This document shows, piece by piece, positions 1-8,315 of a stretch of 42,615 nt of DNA. How positions within the stretch are numbered: the stretch's first letter is position 1; each line of letters begins with the position of its first letter. The stretch comes from Bacteroidales bacterium. Its GTDB lineage: Bacteria; Bacteroidota; Bacteroidia; Bacteroidales; UBA4181. The notes beneath the pieces are model-generated. The model saw nothing but the letters and a program-made list of their open reading frames with translations, was not told where the DNA came from and did not search any database. A program made the position numbers and the translations under genes. Location: assembly GCA_031265445.1 (NCBI GenBank), contig JAISCQ010000110.1, positions 1-42,615 on the forward strand, read 5' to 3'.

Positions 1-117
1 CTGCTGATCCTCTTCCAGGGGCATCAGCGCATTGAGAAAACTCTTCAGCAGATTGGGATGTTCGCCGAAGATACGCTTGAAGGGTAAATCATTTTTCGGA
101 TCAAGATAACGTGCCAT
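1..117 (-). CDS. Rpn-family PD-(D/E)XK nuclease / putative transposase, N-terminal fragment
   Basis: The reverse strand from the ATG at 117 reads open to the window edge and gives 39 residues beginning MARYLDPKNDLPFKRIFGE. This is the usual opening of the multicopy Bacteroidales Rpn-like proteins (PDDEXK_2 family), which are predicted nucleases linked to recombination. The catalytic core lies beyond the edge, so activity cannot be judged. A good promoter sits 31 bases upstream (TACCTTTG at 148-155, TTG at 173-175). The upstream block is duplicated near 10.5 kb, which fits a gene family that moves or is copied. The family call rests on recognising the N-terminus alone. Confidence 0.75.
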   Translation of the reverse strand, partial: MARYLDPKNDLPFKRIFGEHPNLLKSFLNALMPLEEDQQ

Positions 118-147
118 AACGTAAAATTATTTCTTTAATGGTGGCGG

Positions 148-175
148 CAAAGGTAACAATTATTTATTGCATCAA
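148..175 (-). promoter_or_regulatory. Bacteroides-type promoter of the Rpn-like gene
   Basis: On the minus strand a -33 TTG (173-175) and a -7 box TACCTTTG (148-155) are 17 nt apart and place the transcript start about 24 nt before the ATG at 117. The spacer is nearly identical to that at 10479-10506. Confidence 0.6.
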
Positions 176-266
176 CCGAATTTCATTTGAACCCGGGTGC
201 AAAAAAAATAATCGGAAGCAACAGTATATCATTTTATTACAACTATATTTTTCGTAAAAACAAGTT
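148..266. repeat. Dispersed promoter-bearing repeat, copy 1
   Basis: About 119 bases align with 10479-10596 at roughly 80-85 percent identity by eye, including the shared strings CATCAACCGAATTTCATTTG and ATATTTTTCGTAAAAACA. The repeat starts exactly at the promoter -7 box and runs upstream. It fills most of the gap between the Rpn-like gene and the FkbM gene. I see no gene or clear terminator in the remaining part of that gap (267-417). Confidence 0.75.
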
Positions 267-417
267 GTTTTTTACCATGCCGAAAGTCCAGAAACTAATT
301 TTTCGAGTGTTTCGATATGAATCTGCGTTTGGCGCTGATCGCGCAAAAATACGCGTCATATCCCGGATGACGAATGATGGACGCCACTTTCATCGGAAAT
401 GCGGATCAATAATTCCA

Positions 418-1161
418 TCAGCCCGGCAGAAAAATGTAATCGCCAGCGAGCGTATCCCCGCAATCGGTTTGGGCAACCAGCCGGTTTTTGTCTATTTTAT
501 AAGGCGTGTATCCCAGTTCGGTGAAGAGGGCCATGATGGAGACCCTGTTTTTGTCCCACACTTCGACCTGTACTTTTGGTTTGAAACGGCGGAGCAGGTC
601 TTTCATTTCCGAGAGAATGACGTATTCGAATCCTTCGACGTCGCATTTCAGGTAATCCATCCGTTCCAAACCGGAGAAGAGGCTGGAGGGGATTTTCATT
701 TCAGCTTCGAAGCGAAATTCCTGCTTTTCGATCAGGCCGTCGGTTTGCGGGTCGTAGATGTGCGGGAGGCCTGTGTGGAGCCTGCCCGTCGCGGGTGAAG
801 AAACCAGTTCGACCGGCCCCTCTTCCCGTCCCAGGGCGCAGGGATAGAGGACAACGTTTGGGTATTTTTTCCCTTTTTCGCGGAAAATCCTGTTGTAAAC
901 GGCGACCGGCTCTACCGAGAGCACTTTGCCCGAAGAGCCTGTCCACCGGGCAAATAGAAAGGAATAGTACCCTAAGTTTGCGCCGATGTCGACAATCACG
1001 TCGCCCGGGCGAATCAAGCGTTTTACGTAATAATAGCAGGCATACCGGGCGTCTCTTTTCAGCCATCCGGTGCGGTAGAGGAAGAAAAAGCCCCATTGCA
1101 GGATCCGGAGATAGTTTTCCAGGCTCGTCAAGCGGAAAATCCATTTCTTCAGTAACCTCAT
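418..1161 (-). CDS. FkbM-family SAM-dependent methyltransferase
   Basis: The 247-residue product has the FkbM methyltransferase fold. The SAM-binding motif I, VDIGANLGYYS, is near residues 57-67, and the acidic motif KCDVEGFEY is near residues 172-180. FkbM enzymes O-methylate sugars or natural products and are often found with glycan-modification genes. A hydrophobic aromatic stretch near residues 20-35 may contact the membrane, but there is no signal peptide. The start codon overlaps the stop of the upstream DUF1080 lipoprotein gene by four bases (ATGA), so the two are translationally coupled and probably one operon. The substrate is unknown. Confidence 0.88.
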   Translation of the reverse strand: MRLLKKWIFRLTSLENYLRILQWGFFFLYRTGWLKRDARYACYYYVKRLIRPGDVIVDIGANLGYYSFLFARWTGSSGKVLSVEPVAVYNRIFREKGKKYPNVVLYPCALGREEGPVELVSSPATGRLHTGLPHIYDPQTDGLIEKQEFRFEAEMKIPSSLFSGLERMDYLKCDVEGFEYVILSEMKDLLRRFKPKVQVEVWDKNRVSIMALFTELGYTPYKIDKNRLVAQTDCGDTLAGDYIFLPG

Positions 1162-2561
1162 CGTGGCTTCACTGTCGGGAAAAACATATCATAACCGGTA
1201 ATACCGCATTTCTGCATCATTTCGATACAGTATTCGAGCTTGCCCATCTCCGAATCTGCGTTGTTGGTGCCGAAGGCAAAGCGTATGCCTGCTTCCTTGG
1301 CTGCACGGATCATCTTTTCATGGGGAATGCAGTACCGCGCATTGATTTCCAGCGCAATACCTTTCGCTGCCAGCGCTTTCACCACCTTGCCGATGCGGAC
1401 ATCCGTCCAAAGGCTGTCGTAATCGGGCATCATCTGCTCGGGAAGGAAGGTCGGATTGACATAAATACTGATCGGCTCTTCCTTCAATACCTTTACGGTA
1501 CGGTCGACGATCATGTCCATATACTGTTCGCGATCAATATCGATCCATACCTCGTCGGGCATCCACAGGCGCGTGCGGCGTCCCTTGTGGTCGGTAAAGG
1601 TCATGGCGTCCGTAAATACGTAATCGAACTCTTCGCGGGCTTCTGCCGAAAAAGTGGCTGGCCATTCGCGTCCTTCGCCCTGCATGGCGGTGAAACACGA
1701 CATGTTTCGGGTTGTATCGAGGTACGCATCAATGTCGGCGTCGGAAGTAACGGGGAAACCGATGCCGCAGTTGGGAGCAATGCCGTAGAAAATTCCTGTT
1801 TTACGCGAATGAGCCATGGCCTGTTCCCGGTTCCAGCCTTTCAGGTGGACATGATAGTCGATTACCGGGAAATTGACCTGTTGCAGACGGATGATCTCAT
1901 CCTTCCGTTCATCTGCGGCATCCGTACGTTCGGGATTTTCCCTGTCGGGCAGAGGCCGTACATCCAGCCTGCTGATCATTACCGGCCTGTCGGTGTAACT
2001 GCTGAGGGCGAATGTGCCCTGTGCAATCCGCATCCCCCTGTTTTCATCCATCCGGTAGGGTTCGTCGGGTTCCACGTAGTCCACCACCAGCAGGTCGTTC
2101 ACCTTAACGGTGATATGTTTTTTCACTACCTTCACATACAGGGTGAACCATTCGCCGTCGGCCGCCATGCTTTTATAGATGTTGCGGACAGAGCCGAGGC
2201 TGCCGGTCTTGCGGTGTTCTTCGCCGGTCGGCGTATTGTTGATGAGCACCTGGTATCCCGATGCGTCGCCCGAATGAAACCACAGAGCGGCAACGGCATC
2301 CGGCCCGGTCTTGATATCGGCAAGTAATTCGAAGTTCCTGAAGCGTGCTTCGTGTATCCTGCCCGAATAATAGAATGTGCTCCGTCCGGTTAACAGCAGG
2401 GTATCGCCCGAGTAGCCAAAATCCGTCCTGCTGCCGTCCGTTTTCCAGCCTTTTAATGTTTTGCCGGGCCTGATCGAAACCCACTGACCGGTATAATCTT
2501 TTTTACATGCTGCCATTGTGGATATAATGGCGATTATTAACAGATATTTGATTGTTTTCAT
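1158..2561 (-). CDS. Lipoprotein with DUF1080 (3-keto-glycoside hydrolase-like) and PHP-like domains
   Basis: The 467-residue protein starts with a lipoprotein signal (MKTIKYLLIIAIISTMAAC, lipid-modified Cys19). Residues about 25-205 look like the concanavalin-like DUF1080 domain, whose relatives include 3-keto-disaccharide hydrolases. Residues about 230-467 look like a PHP or amidohydrolase-type metal domain: DYHVHL near 235-240, followed by late EINAR and FGTNNAD motifs that resemble PHP strand ends. The predicted site is the periplasm or outer membrane. Translation is coupled to the downstream FkbM gene. The domain calls come from motif recognition; the reaction is not known. Confidence 0.72.
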   Translation of the reverse strand: MKTIKYLLIIAIISTMAACKKDYTGQWVSIRPGKTLKGWKTDGSRTDFGYSGDTLLLTGRSTFYYSGRIHEARFRNFELLADIKTGPDAVAALWFHSGDASGYQVLINNTPTGEEHRKTGSLGSVRNIYKSMAADGEWFTLYVKVVKKHITVKVNDLLVVDYVEPDEPYRMDENRGMRIAQGTFALSSYTDRPVMISRLDVRPLPDRENPERTDAADERKDEIIRLQQVNFPVIDYHVHLKGWNREQAMAHSRKTGIFYGIAPNCGIGFPVTSDADIDAYLDTTRNMSCFTAMQGEGREWPATFSAEAREEFDYVFTDAMTFTDHKGRRTRLWMPDEVWIDIDREQYMDMIVDRTVKVLKEEPISIYVNPTFLPEQMMPDYDSLWTDVRIGKVVKALAAKGIALEINARYCIPHEKMIRAAKEAGIRFAFGTNNADSEMGKLEYCIEMMQKCGITGYDMFFPTVKPR

Positions 2562-2581
2562 TTGCGATGATATTCAAAATT

Positions 2582-2589
2582 CAAAATTA
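2582..2589 (-). promoter_or_regulatory. Possible -7 box for the DUF1080-PHP gene
   Basis: TAATTTTG on the minus strand matches TAnnTTTG and lies 20 nt before the ATG at 2561. No well-spaced -33 TTTG was found. Confidence 0.4.
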
Positions 2590-2638
2590 TTTTCAATATT
2601 GCCCCGGTCATCGTCAAAACCGCTGACAGGGCTACACT

Positions 2639-4096
2639 TCATTCTTCGTTCTTCACGTCTTCCAATACCCTGAGCAGCAGATCGGAAAAGCGCCTTACAC
2701 TCGGGATGTGAAGCTGCTCGCCGGGCGAATGTGCATTTTTGATGGTTGGCCCGAATGAAATCATATCCAGTCGGGGATACTTTTCGAGAAACAACCCGCA
2801 CTCCAAACCGGCATGTATGGCCTTCACCGCGGGTTCCCGTCCAAACAGCTCCCGGTACGCGGCTTTGGTGGTTTCCAGAATGGGTGATTCCGGATTGGGA
2901 GTCCATCCCGGGTAACCGTTCGAGCTTTTCACTTCGGCTTCCATCATGGCGAAAATCCTGCGGACGCGCTTGTTGATGCTCGACTTGGCTTCCTCGCGAT
3001 CGCTCCGCTGGCTGGTAGTGATGGTTATTTTTTTCTTCCCGGTGAATTTTACCGAGGCTATATTGGTGGATGTGCTCACTAATCCGGGTATTGTTTCGCT
3101 CATCGCCACCACGCCCGAGGGGCACAGGGCCAGGGAATGGAGCAGGCACGACTGGCTGACGATGTCCATGATGTGCGTGGGCATGTCGCACGATTCAATC
3201 GTGAAGCGAAATCCCGGAGATGTTGTCATCAGTGCTTCTTTCCACAATTTCGCCTCGCCGGCGCAGTACTGTTCGAATTCTTTGCGGTAATGATTGTCTA
3301 CTGCGATGATGGCGATAGCCTCTCGGGGAATGGCGTTGCGGAGATTGCCGCCCTCGAAGCGATAGATGGATATTCCGAAAAGGCTCGAGCTGTCCAGCAA
3401 CAGGTGGTTGAGTATCTTGATGGCGTTACCGCGCCGTTTATGGATGTCGTCGCCCGAATGCCCGCCGGTCGTCCCACTGATAGCAAGTTTGTAGGCAATG
3501 GTATTCGGCGGGATTTCATGATGCTCGTACTTGAAAGTTGCGACCGTATCGATTCCTCCGGCGCAGCCAATGAACAGCTCGCCTTCATCTTCCGAATCGA
3601 GGTTGATCAGAGTGCTTCCGGTAAGAAATCCTGTTTGCAGGGCATGAGCGCCTATCAGTCCCGTTTCTTCGTCCACGGTAAAGAGGGCTTCAATCGGACC
3701 GTGCGCAATGTCCGGATCGGCTAATATGGCCAGCATCGCCGCCATTCCTATCCCATCGTCGGCGCCCAGGGTAGTGCCGCGGGCTTTCATCCAGTCGCCG
3801 TCAATATAACAGCGGATCGGGTCGGCATTAAAATTGTGGCGTACACTGCTGTCTTTCTCACAAACCATGTCTACGTGGCTTTGCAGGATCACGGTCGGTT
3901 TGTGTTCCTTGCCCGGCGTGGCGGGTTTACTGATCAGTATGTTTCCTGCTTCATCCTGTTTGCATACCAGCCGCTGATGGTCGGCAAACTGCCGGATATA
4001 TGCACATATCTTCTCTTCTTTTTTCGATGGCCGCGGTATGCGGCAGATTTCCTCAAAGTATTTCCAGATTTGAGGGGTAATATCTTTTAAAGCCAT
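2639..4096 (-). CDS. pepD: Aminoacyl-histidine dipeptidase (Xaa-His dipeptidase, M20 family)
   Basis: This cytosolic zinc dipeptidase cleaves Xaa-His and other dipeptides. With the start at 4096 it is 485 residues, the normal PepD length, beginning MALKDITPQIWKYFEEICRI. Metal and catalytic motifs are visible: LQSHVDM (His74), GADDGIG (Asp113-114), DEETGL (Glu143-144), NLDSED (Asp167) and a C-terminal NAHSPGE (His456). The frame stays open 105 bases further upstream to 4201, adding a hydrophobic segment that PepD proteins lack. A -7-like element at 4141-4148 lies inside that extension, which supports the shorter start. Confidence 0.93.
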   Translation of the reverse strand: MALKDITPQIWKYFEEICRIPRPSKKEEKICAYIRQFADHQRLVCKQDEAGNILISKPATPGKEHKPTVILQSHVDMVCEKDSSVRHNFNADPIRCYIDGDWMKARGTTLGADDGIGMAAMLAILADPDIAHGPIEALFTVDEETGLIGAHALQTGFLTGSTLINLDSEDEGELFIGCAGGIDTVATFKYEHHEIPPNTIAYKLAISGTTGGHSGDDIHKRRGNAIKILNHLLLDSSSLFGISIYRFEGGNLRNAIPREAIAIIAVDNHYRKEFEQYCAGEAKLWKEALMTTSPGFRFTIESCDMPTHIMDIVSQSCLLHSLALCPSGVVAMSETIPGLVSTSTNIASVKFTGKKKITITTSQRSDREEAKSSINKRVRRIFAMMEAEVKSSNGYPGWTPNPESPILETTKAAYRELFGREPAVKAIHAGLECGLFLEKYPRLDMISFGPTIKNAHSPGEQLHIPSVRRFSDLLLRVLEDVKNEE

Positions 4097-4140
4097 TTTC
4101 CAGATTCTATTTTGCATTCTCAAAGCGCCGGTACTTGCCG

Positions 4141-4148
4141 CAAATATC
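4141..4148 (-). promoter_or_regulatory. Possible -7 box for pepD
   Basis: GATATTTG on the minus strand matches TAnnTTTG at seven of eight positions and lies about 45 nt before the ATG at 4096. It argues against the longer reading from 4201. Confidence 0.35.
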
Positions 4149-4262
4149 GTAAGAACAACTATTCCCCACACAGCGACTTGAAACAGGGTGATGCCGCTCA
4201 TCAGTCGATTGGTTTGCGGGCCGGGTCCTGCGGAAGGTTGCCACAGGACTTGCGGCCTTCGG

Positions 4263-5141
4263 TTATACTTTCATTTTTTTAATAAGTGATTCCAATTGAT
4301 CGTATGTTTTTTGCGACACCGGCGTCAAAGGCAACCGGAGCACATTTTGCGACAGTCCCAGGACATGGAGCGCCGCTTTGATTCCCGAAGGATTCCCTTC
4401 TGCAAACAGGGCGTCCAGCAGGTCGAGCATTGCGTACTGGGTTGCCTGTGCCGCGGCGTAGTTGCTGGCCAGAGATTCGCGAATGATGGTCGATACTTCC
4501 CGTGGAAAAGCATTGGCAACAACCGATATGACCCCCTGCGCGCCCAGCGCCATCAAAGGAAGCGAGACGGTATCGTCGCCCGAAATTACCGAAAAATTAC
4601 CCGGACGGTCTTTGATGATCCGCATCATTTGTGCCAGCATGCCCGATGCCTCCTTGACAGCAACGATGTTGTGCACTTCGTGCGCCAGCGTGAGCGTTGT
4701 TTCGGCGGTCATATTAACGCCTGTACGCCCCGGCACGTTATACAGAATCACCGGCACGGGGCTTACGGAAGCTACGGCTTTGTAATGCTCAATCAAGCCG
4801 GCTTGTGCGGGCTTGTTGTACGACGGCGTCGCCGACAGCAAACCGGATATACCGCCGAAGTTGGTATGCTTAACGGCATCGACTACCTGTGCCGTATCGT
4901 TGCCGCCAATCCCGATCACCACCTGTACGCGACCCGCCGCTGTATCGACCACGCAACGGGCTGCATCCGCTTTTTCGCCGGCGCTCAAAGTTACCGATTC
5001 GCCCGTGGTGCCCAACACTACGATGTAATCAACCTTCCCGTCAATACAATGGTTTACGATCCGACGCAATGCGTCAAAATCTACTGTCCTGTCATTTTTA
5101 AAAGGTGTAACGATGGCCACACCGGCGCCTGTAAATAACAT
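4263..5141 (-). CDS. dapA: 4-hydroxy-tetrahydrodipicolinate synthase
   Basis: DapA condenses pyruvate with aspartate semialdehyde in the first committed step of lysine and diaminopimelate synthesis, in the cytoplasm. The 292-residue protein is a complete TIM barrel with the expected residues: Thr45-Thr46 in GTTGES, Tyr134 in LYNVPGRTG, Arg139, and the Schiff-base lysine Lys163 in AVKEASG. It starts 30 bases after the stop of the DUF6913-like gene, so the two are probably co-transcribed. pepD follows on the same strand after about 170 bases. Confidence 0.97.
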   Translation of the reverse strand: MLFTGAGVAIVTPFKNDRTVDFDALRRIVNHCIDGKVDYIVVLGTTGESVTLSAGEKADAARCVVDTAAGRVQVVIGIGGNDTAQVVDAVKHTNFGGISGLLSATPSYNKPAQAGLIEHYKAVASVSPVPVILYNVPGRTGVNMTAETTLTLAHEVHNIVAVKEASGMLAQMMRIIKDRPGNFSVISGDDTVSLPLMALGAQGVISVVANAFPREVSTIIRESLASNYAAAQATQYAMLDLLDALFAEGNPSGIKAALHVLGLSQNVLRLPLTPVSQKTYDQLESLIKKMKV

Positions 5142-5171
5142 ATATTGAGTTTATAACGTTTTTATCTTCTT

Positions 5172-5717
5172 TTACTGAGGATGTCTTAGATTTGACAGAT
5201 ATACTTCAAGATTTTTCAGGAAATACTCAATGGTTGGGTTCTTTTGAATGTCAATCATCAGGTCGTAGCACGATTCGTCCTCGCGCATGATGCTCACCTT
5301 ACATTTTGCCATCGACAGTTGCGACAGATATTCTATCGGGAAATAATCGGCAAGGTTGCAATTAATGAGCATATCAAACGGTTCGCTGATGAATTTGTCA
5401 ACCATCGGGCTTTTAGGTACAAAAAAGAAATTCAAATCCTGACGCGTCATGAAATCCATTCCCGTCCAGTAAAGAAAATTTTCAGGTATCTTTTTCCCGT
5501 CGAAATATCCAAACACCGAATATTTAATGCCTTTTTGCGAAAGATAATGCAAAAAAATCTTTAAATGCCCGGTACTTGCCTCGTCCTGGGGCGCACACAA
5601 CACACCGACATATTTTGCCGAAGCAAAATCGAACAATATTTTTTGCCTTTTCATCTTTGCCGCTTTCCTGCGAAGAATCACCCGGGCTATTTTTAATCTT
5701 AAGCTTTCGAAAATCAC
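5172..5717 (-). CDS. Conserved Bacteroidota protein, DUF6913-like
   Basis: This is a small protein of a Bacteroidota family (DUF6913-like, from memory of the family) with no known function. It has a basic N-terminal helix, a central alpha/beta region with YVGVLCAPQDE and YSVFGYFDGKK, and a MLINCN...DYFPIEYLSQL segment. The start is uncertain. The frame is open to a TTG at 5753, but that codon overlaps a perfect -7 box, TACTTTTG (5751-5758), so translation more likely begins at the GTG at 5717 (181 residues). The gene sits directly upstream of dapA and is probably in its operon. Confidence 0.72.
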   Translation of the reverse strand: MIFESLRLKIARVILRRKAAKMKRQKILFDFASAKYVGVLCAPQDEASTGHLKIFLHYLSQKGIKYSVFGYFDGKKIPENFLYWTGMDFMTRQDLNFFFVPKSPMVDKFISEPFDMLINCNLADYFPIEYLSQLSMAKCKVSIMREDESCYDLMIDIQKNPTIEYFLKNLEVYLSNLRHPQ

Positions 5718-5750
5718 GGTATTCTGAGCATCAATAAAATTAATGGTTCG

Positions 5751-5758
5751 CAAAAGTA
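5751..5758 (-). promoter_or_regulatory. -7 box of the DUF6913-dapA operon
   Basis: TACTTTTG on the minus strand is a full match to TAnnTTTG. It overlaps the furthest possible start codon of the downstream gene and so argues for a later start. Confidence 0.5.
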
Positions 5759-5821
5759 CTGTTTTTTTTGTAATATTGATCCAATTACATCAAATTGTCA
5801 TTTTATTCGAAAATAAGTACG

Positions 5822-5829
5822 TATCTTTG
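5822..5829 (+). promoter_or_regulatory. -7 box of the CBS-nadK operon
   Basis: TATCTTTG is a full match and lies 22 nt before the ATG at 5852. No clear -33 TTTG at the usual spacing is visible. Confidence 0.5.
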
Positions 5830-5851
5830 GGGCAATAATGAATAATCGGGT

Positions 5852-6514
5852 ATGCTTGCCAGGGATCTCATATCAGAAGTAATATCGCCGTTGCAGTCGT
5901 CCGACACCGGCGATCAGGGACTGCACCGGATGGAAACGTTTGGTATTTCGCACTTGCCGGTGGTGAATCAGGACGACCTTCTCGGGTTGGTGTCCGATGC
6001 GGATATCTTCGACTGTAACAGGGCGGACCTGCCGGTGGGCGAATATCCTCTTTCTCCTTTTGGCCCGTTTGTATACGAATACCAGCATCTGTACGAAGTA
6101 ATCGAGCTGGTTTCGCGGCTTAACCTGACGGCTGTACCCGTGTTGACGGACAAGCAAAAGTACCTCGGAGTGATCACTGTTCAACAGTTGATCCGATCCA
6201 TTGGCGACACGCTCGTGAACATGCCGGGAGGGATTATCGTGCTCGAACTGAATACCAACGATTATTCGCTGACGCAGATAGCACGCATTGTTGAAGATAA
6301 CGATGCAAAAATATTGAGCAGCTATATTACATCGCCCGCCGATTCGATGAAGATGGAAGTAACCTTGAAAATCAACCGGGTAGACCTGACGTTCATCATC
6401 CGGTCGTTCCTGCGGTACGGTTACACGATCAAGGCTTCGTTCCAAAGCAGTAGCCGCAATGGGGATATTCTGCGCAACAATTACGACCAGTTTATGATGT
6501 ATCTCAACGTATAA
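5852..6514 (+). CDS. CBS-domain protein with ACT-like C-terminus
   Basis: The 220-residue soluble protein carries two CBS motifs in the first ~130 residues. MLARDLISEVISPL opens the first, with SHLPVVNQDDLLGLVSDADI; the second has TAVPVLTDKQKYLGVITVQQ. The remainder (NMPGGIIVLELNTNDYSLTQ onward) resembles an ACT-like regulatory domain. Such proteins bind adenine nucleotides and often act as sensors. It precedes nadK by 23 bases; this pairing is common in Bacteroidales and suggests one transcript. The ligand and partner are unknown. Confidence 0.85.
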   Translation: MLARDLISEVISPLQSSDTGDQGLHRMETFGISHLPVVNQDDLLGLVSDADIFDCNRADLPVGEYPLSPFGPFVYEYQHLYEVIELVSRLNLTAVPVLTDKQKYLGVITVQQLIRSIGDTLVNMPGGIIVLELNTNDYSLTQIARIVEDNDAKILSSYITSPADSMKMEVTLKINRVDLTFIIRSFLRYGYTIKASFQSSSRNGDILRNNYDQFMMYLNV

Positions 6515-6537
6515 ACGATCGTTCTTCACCTTCTTTT

Positions 6538-7413
6538 ATGATCGCAATTTACAGTAAGACCTTTGATGAACGCAGCGCCGGGATCATTCGCCGGTTGTTG
6601 AAAATATCGGCGCAAGCGGGCGCTGATGTGTTGGTGCATCAGCCTCTGTACGATTTCCTGGCCTCATTGCCGGAAACAGTCAGCGGCGCCATCCGTACTT
6701 TTCGCGGATATGACGATCTCCCTTCCGGTACGCGTTTCCTGGTTAGCGTGGGCGGCGACGGCACATTTCTCAATTCAATCAACATTATCCGCGATAGCGG
6801 CATACCGGTGATCGGGATCAACATAGGCCGCCTCGGTTTTTTGGCGCATATTACCGGCGACGATTTGCAGGAATCGATCGAAAAATTGTTGGCCGGCGAA
6901 TTGCCTGTTGAGGAACGTACCCTGATGTATGCAACCATCAACGGACAACCCGCCGACAGTTTCCCGTATGCCTTGAACGACATGGTGATCCGGAAAAACG
7001 CTGCCGGGCTGATCACCGTTCACACCTGGGGCAACGATGAATTTCTGAATTCATACTGGGCTGACGGCTTGATTGTATCCACCCCAACCGGATCGTCGGC
7101 TTATTCATTGAGCGTAGGCGGACCGATTGTAGCGCCCGGATCACAGAACTTTATCATTTCGCCCATTGCAGCCCACAACTTGAATGTACGTCCGCTGGTG
7201 ATCCCCGATGACGTAACGTTAAGGCTGAAAGCCGAGTGCCGCGACAAAGACCGGAGTTTTACCCTCTCGCTCGATTCGCGTTCCATCGAATGTATCGGCG
7301 GTACCGAGATCGAACTTCAGCGGGCCGGGTTTAAAGTCAAAATCGTCAAATCGGCATCCTTTTATACTACCCTGCGCAACAAACTGATGTGGGGCGTAGA
7401 TAAAAGAAACTGA
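6538..7413 (+). CDS. nadK: NAD kinase
   Basis: NadK phosphorylates NAD to NADP with ATP or polyphosphate in the cytoplasm and sets the NADP pool. The 291-residue protein has the diagnostic GGDGTFLNS motif (residues 72-80), an NDMVIRKNA motif, and the ADGLIVSTPTGSSAYSLSVG signature that binds the nucleotide. Length and motif order are typical for the bacterial enzyme. It follows the CBS gene closely, and one base separates its stop from the next ATG, so an operon is likely. Confidence 0.97.
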   Translation: MIAIYSKTFDERSAGIIRRLLKISAQAGADVLVHQPLYDFLASLPETVSGAIRTFRGYDDLPSGTRFLVSVGGDGTFLNSINIIRDSGIPVIGINIGRLGFLAHITGDDLQESIEKLLAGELPVEERTLMYATINGQPADSFPYALNDMVIRKNAAGLITVHTWGNDEFLNSYWADGLIVSTPTGSSAYSLSVGGPIVAPGSQNFIISPIAAHNLNVRPLVIPDDVTLRLKAECRDKDRSFTLSLDSRSIECIGGTEIELQRAGFKVKIVKSASFYTTLRNKLMWGVDKRN

Positions 7414-7414
7414 C

Positions 7415-8221
7415 ATGGATCTTCTCACGCATATCATTTCGGGAATCGCTGTAAGCAGCGTTATTGCTTCTGCAAACTCGAAGATCATCCCCGCGCCCCG
7501 CATACTTGCTGTGGGAGCCCTGGGCGGCGCTTTCCCGGATATCGACGCCATCAGCCTCTGGAGCAGGTTCGATGCTACCATCGGGAAATGGTTCGGGCTG
7601 GCGCACACGGGCAAGGAAATCTATTCCGGGAAGTTCTGGTATTCACATCACGGCTTCTTCCACTCCATTGCAGCCGCCGTCATGGCTGGCTTTTTGCTGG
7701 GATGCCTGGCTTACCTGTATCACCGGTTGCGACGGCGACAGCAGAGAGAGCCTTTTAGCCGGTATCTTAAAACCGGCTTACCCGTCTACCTTGTCTTTGT
7801 ATCGGGATGTTTGGCCCATGTCGCAGGCGACCTGATCACGCCGGCGTCCGTATGGGGAGGCGTGCGACTGTTCTGGCCATACGCAGGCTATGCAGGCGGA
7901 TGGGGCGCGGTCTGGTGGTGGAACAACTATGACATGTTTCTCATCATCAGCGCGGGTACATGCTTGAATATCCTGCTTGTCGCCGTTGCCAGGCATACCC
8001 GTTTCCGAACCGGGATCATCGCTTTCCCGGTTGTACTGCTTATTCTTGTCGGAGTGTGGCGACAGGCAGCCACCCGACAAACCGACTACGCCTATACCGG
8101 AAATACCGGCCAATACCAACAGTTGGAAGAGAAATCGAAGAAGGAACAGCAACGCATCCTTGGTACGAAACTTTACCGTGCGATGGATCGATTTGATCAT
8201 TGGCTGATCATCAACTTCTGA
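7415..8221 (+). CDS. YdjM-like inner-membrane protein (DUF457, putative metal-dependent hydrolase)
   Basis: The 268-residue protein belongs to the YdjM/DUF457 group, annotated as membrane-bound metal-dependent hydrolases. It opens MDLLTHIISGIAVSS and has the family's conserved polar sites: FPDIDAIS, then SHHGFFHSI, then AHVAGDLITPASV, all near membrane segments. Four or five hydrophobic stretches are visible, and the C-terminal tail is soluble. The natural substrate of the family is not established. It begins one base after the nadK stop, so it is almost certainly co-transcribed with nadK. Confidence 0.82.
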   Translation: MDLLTHIISGIAVSSVIASANSKIIPAPRILAVGALGGAFPDIDAISLWSRFDATIGKWFGLAHTGKEIYSGKFWYSHHGFFHSIAAAVMAGFLLGCLAYLYHRLRRRQQREPFSRYLKTGLPVYLVFVSGCLAHVAGDLITPASVWGGVRLFWPYAGYAGGWGAVWWWNNYDMFLIISAGTCLNILLVAVARHTRFRTGIIAFPVVLLILVGVWRQAATRQTDYAYTGNTGQYQQLEEKSKKEQQRILGTKLYRAMDRFDHWLIINF

Positions 8222-8250
8222 ATAGCCGTTTAGCCGGAAACAGCCATGCA

Positions 8251-8282
8251 TTTGTAAAACCGAACTTTTTCACGTATGTTTG
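8251..8282 (+). promoter_or_regulatory. Promoter of trpS
   Basis: A -33 TTTG (8251-8254) and a perfect -7 box TATGTTTG (8275-8282) are separated by 20 nt. The start codon follows 33 nt later. Confidence 0.65.
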
Positions 8283-8315
8283 CACCGGTTTTTAAAATAA
8301 GATATAACTGAGAAA

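Noticed and set aside
795-2327. Long plus-strand open frame (510 codons) opposite the FkbM and DUF1080 genes
   Set aside because: It is antisense to two genes with clear motifs and has no recognisable domain; GC-rich codon use creates such shadows.
4097-4201. Hydrophobic N-terminal extension of pepD
   Set aside because: PepD is cytosolic and starts at the MALKD-like position; a -7-like box lies in the extension.
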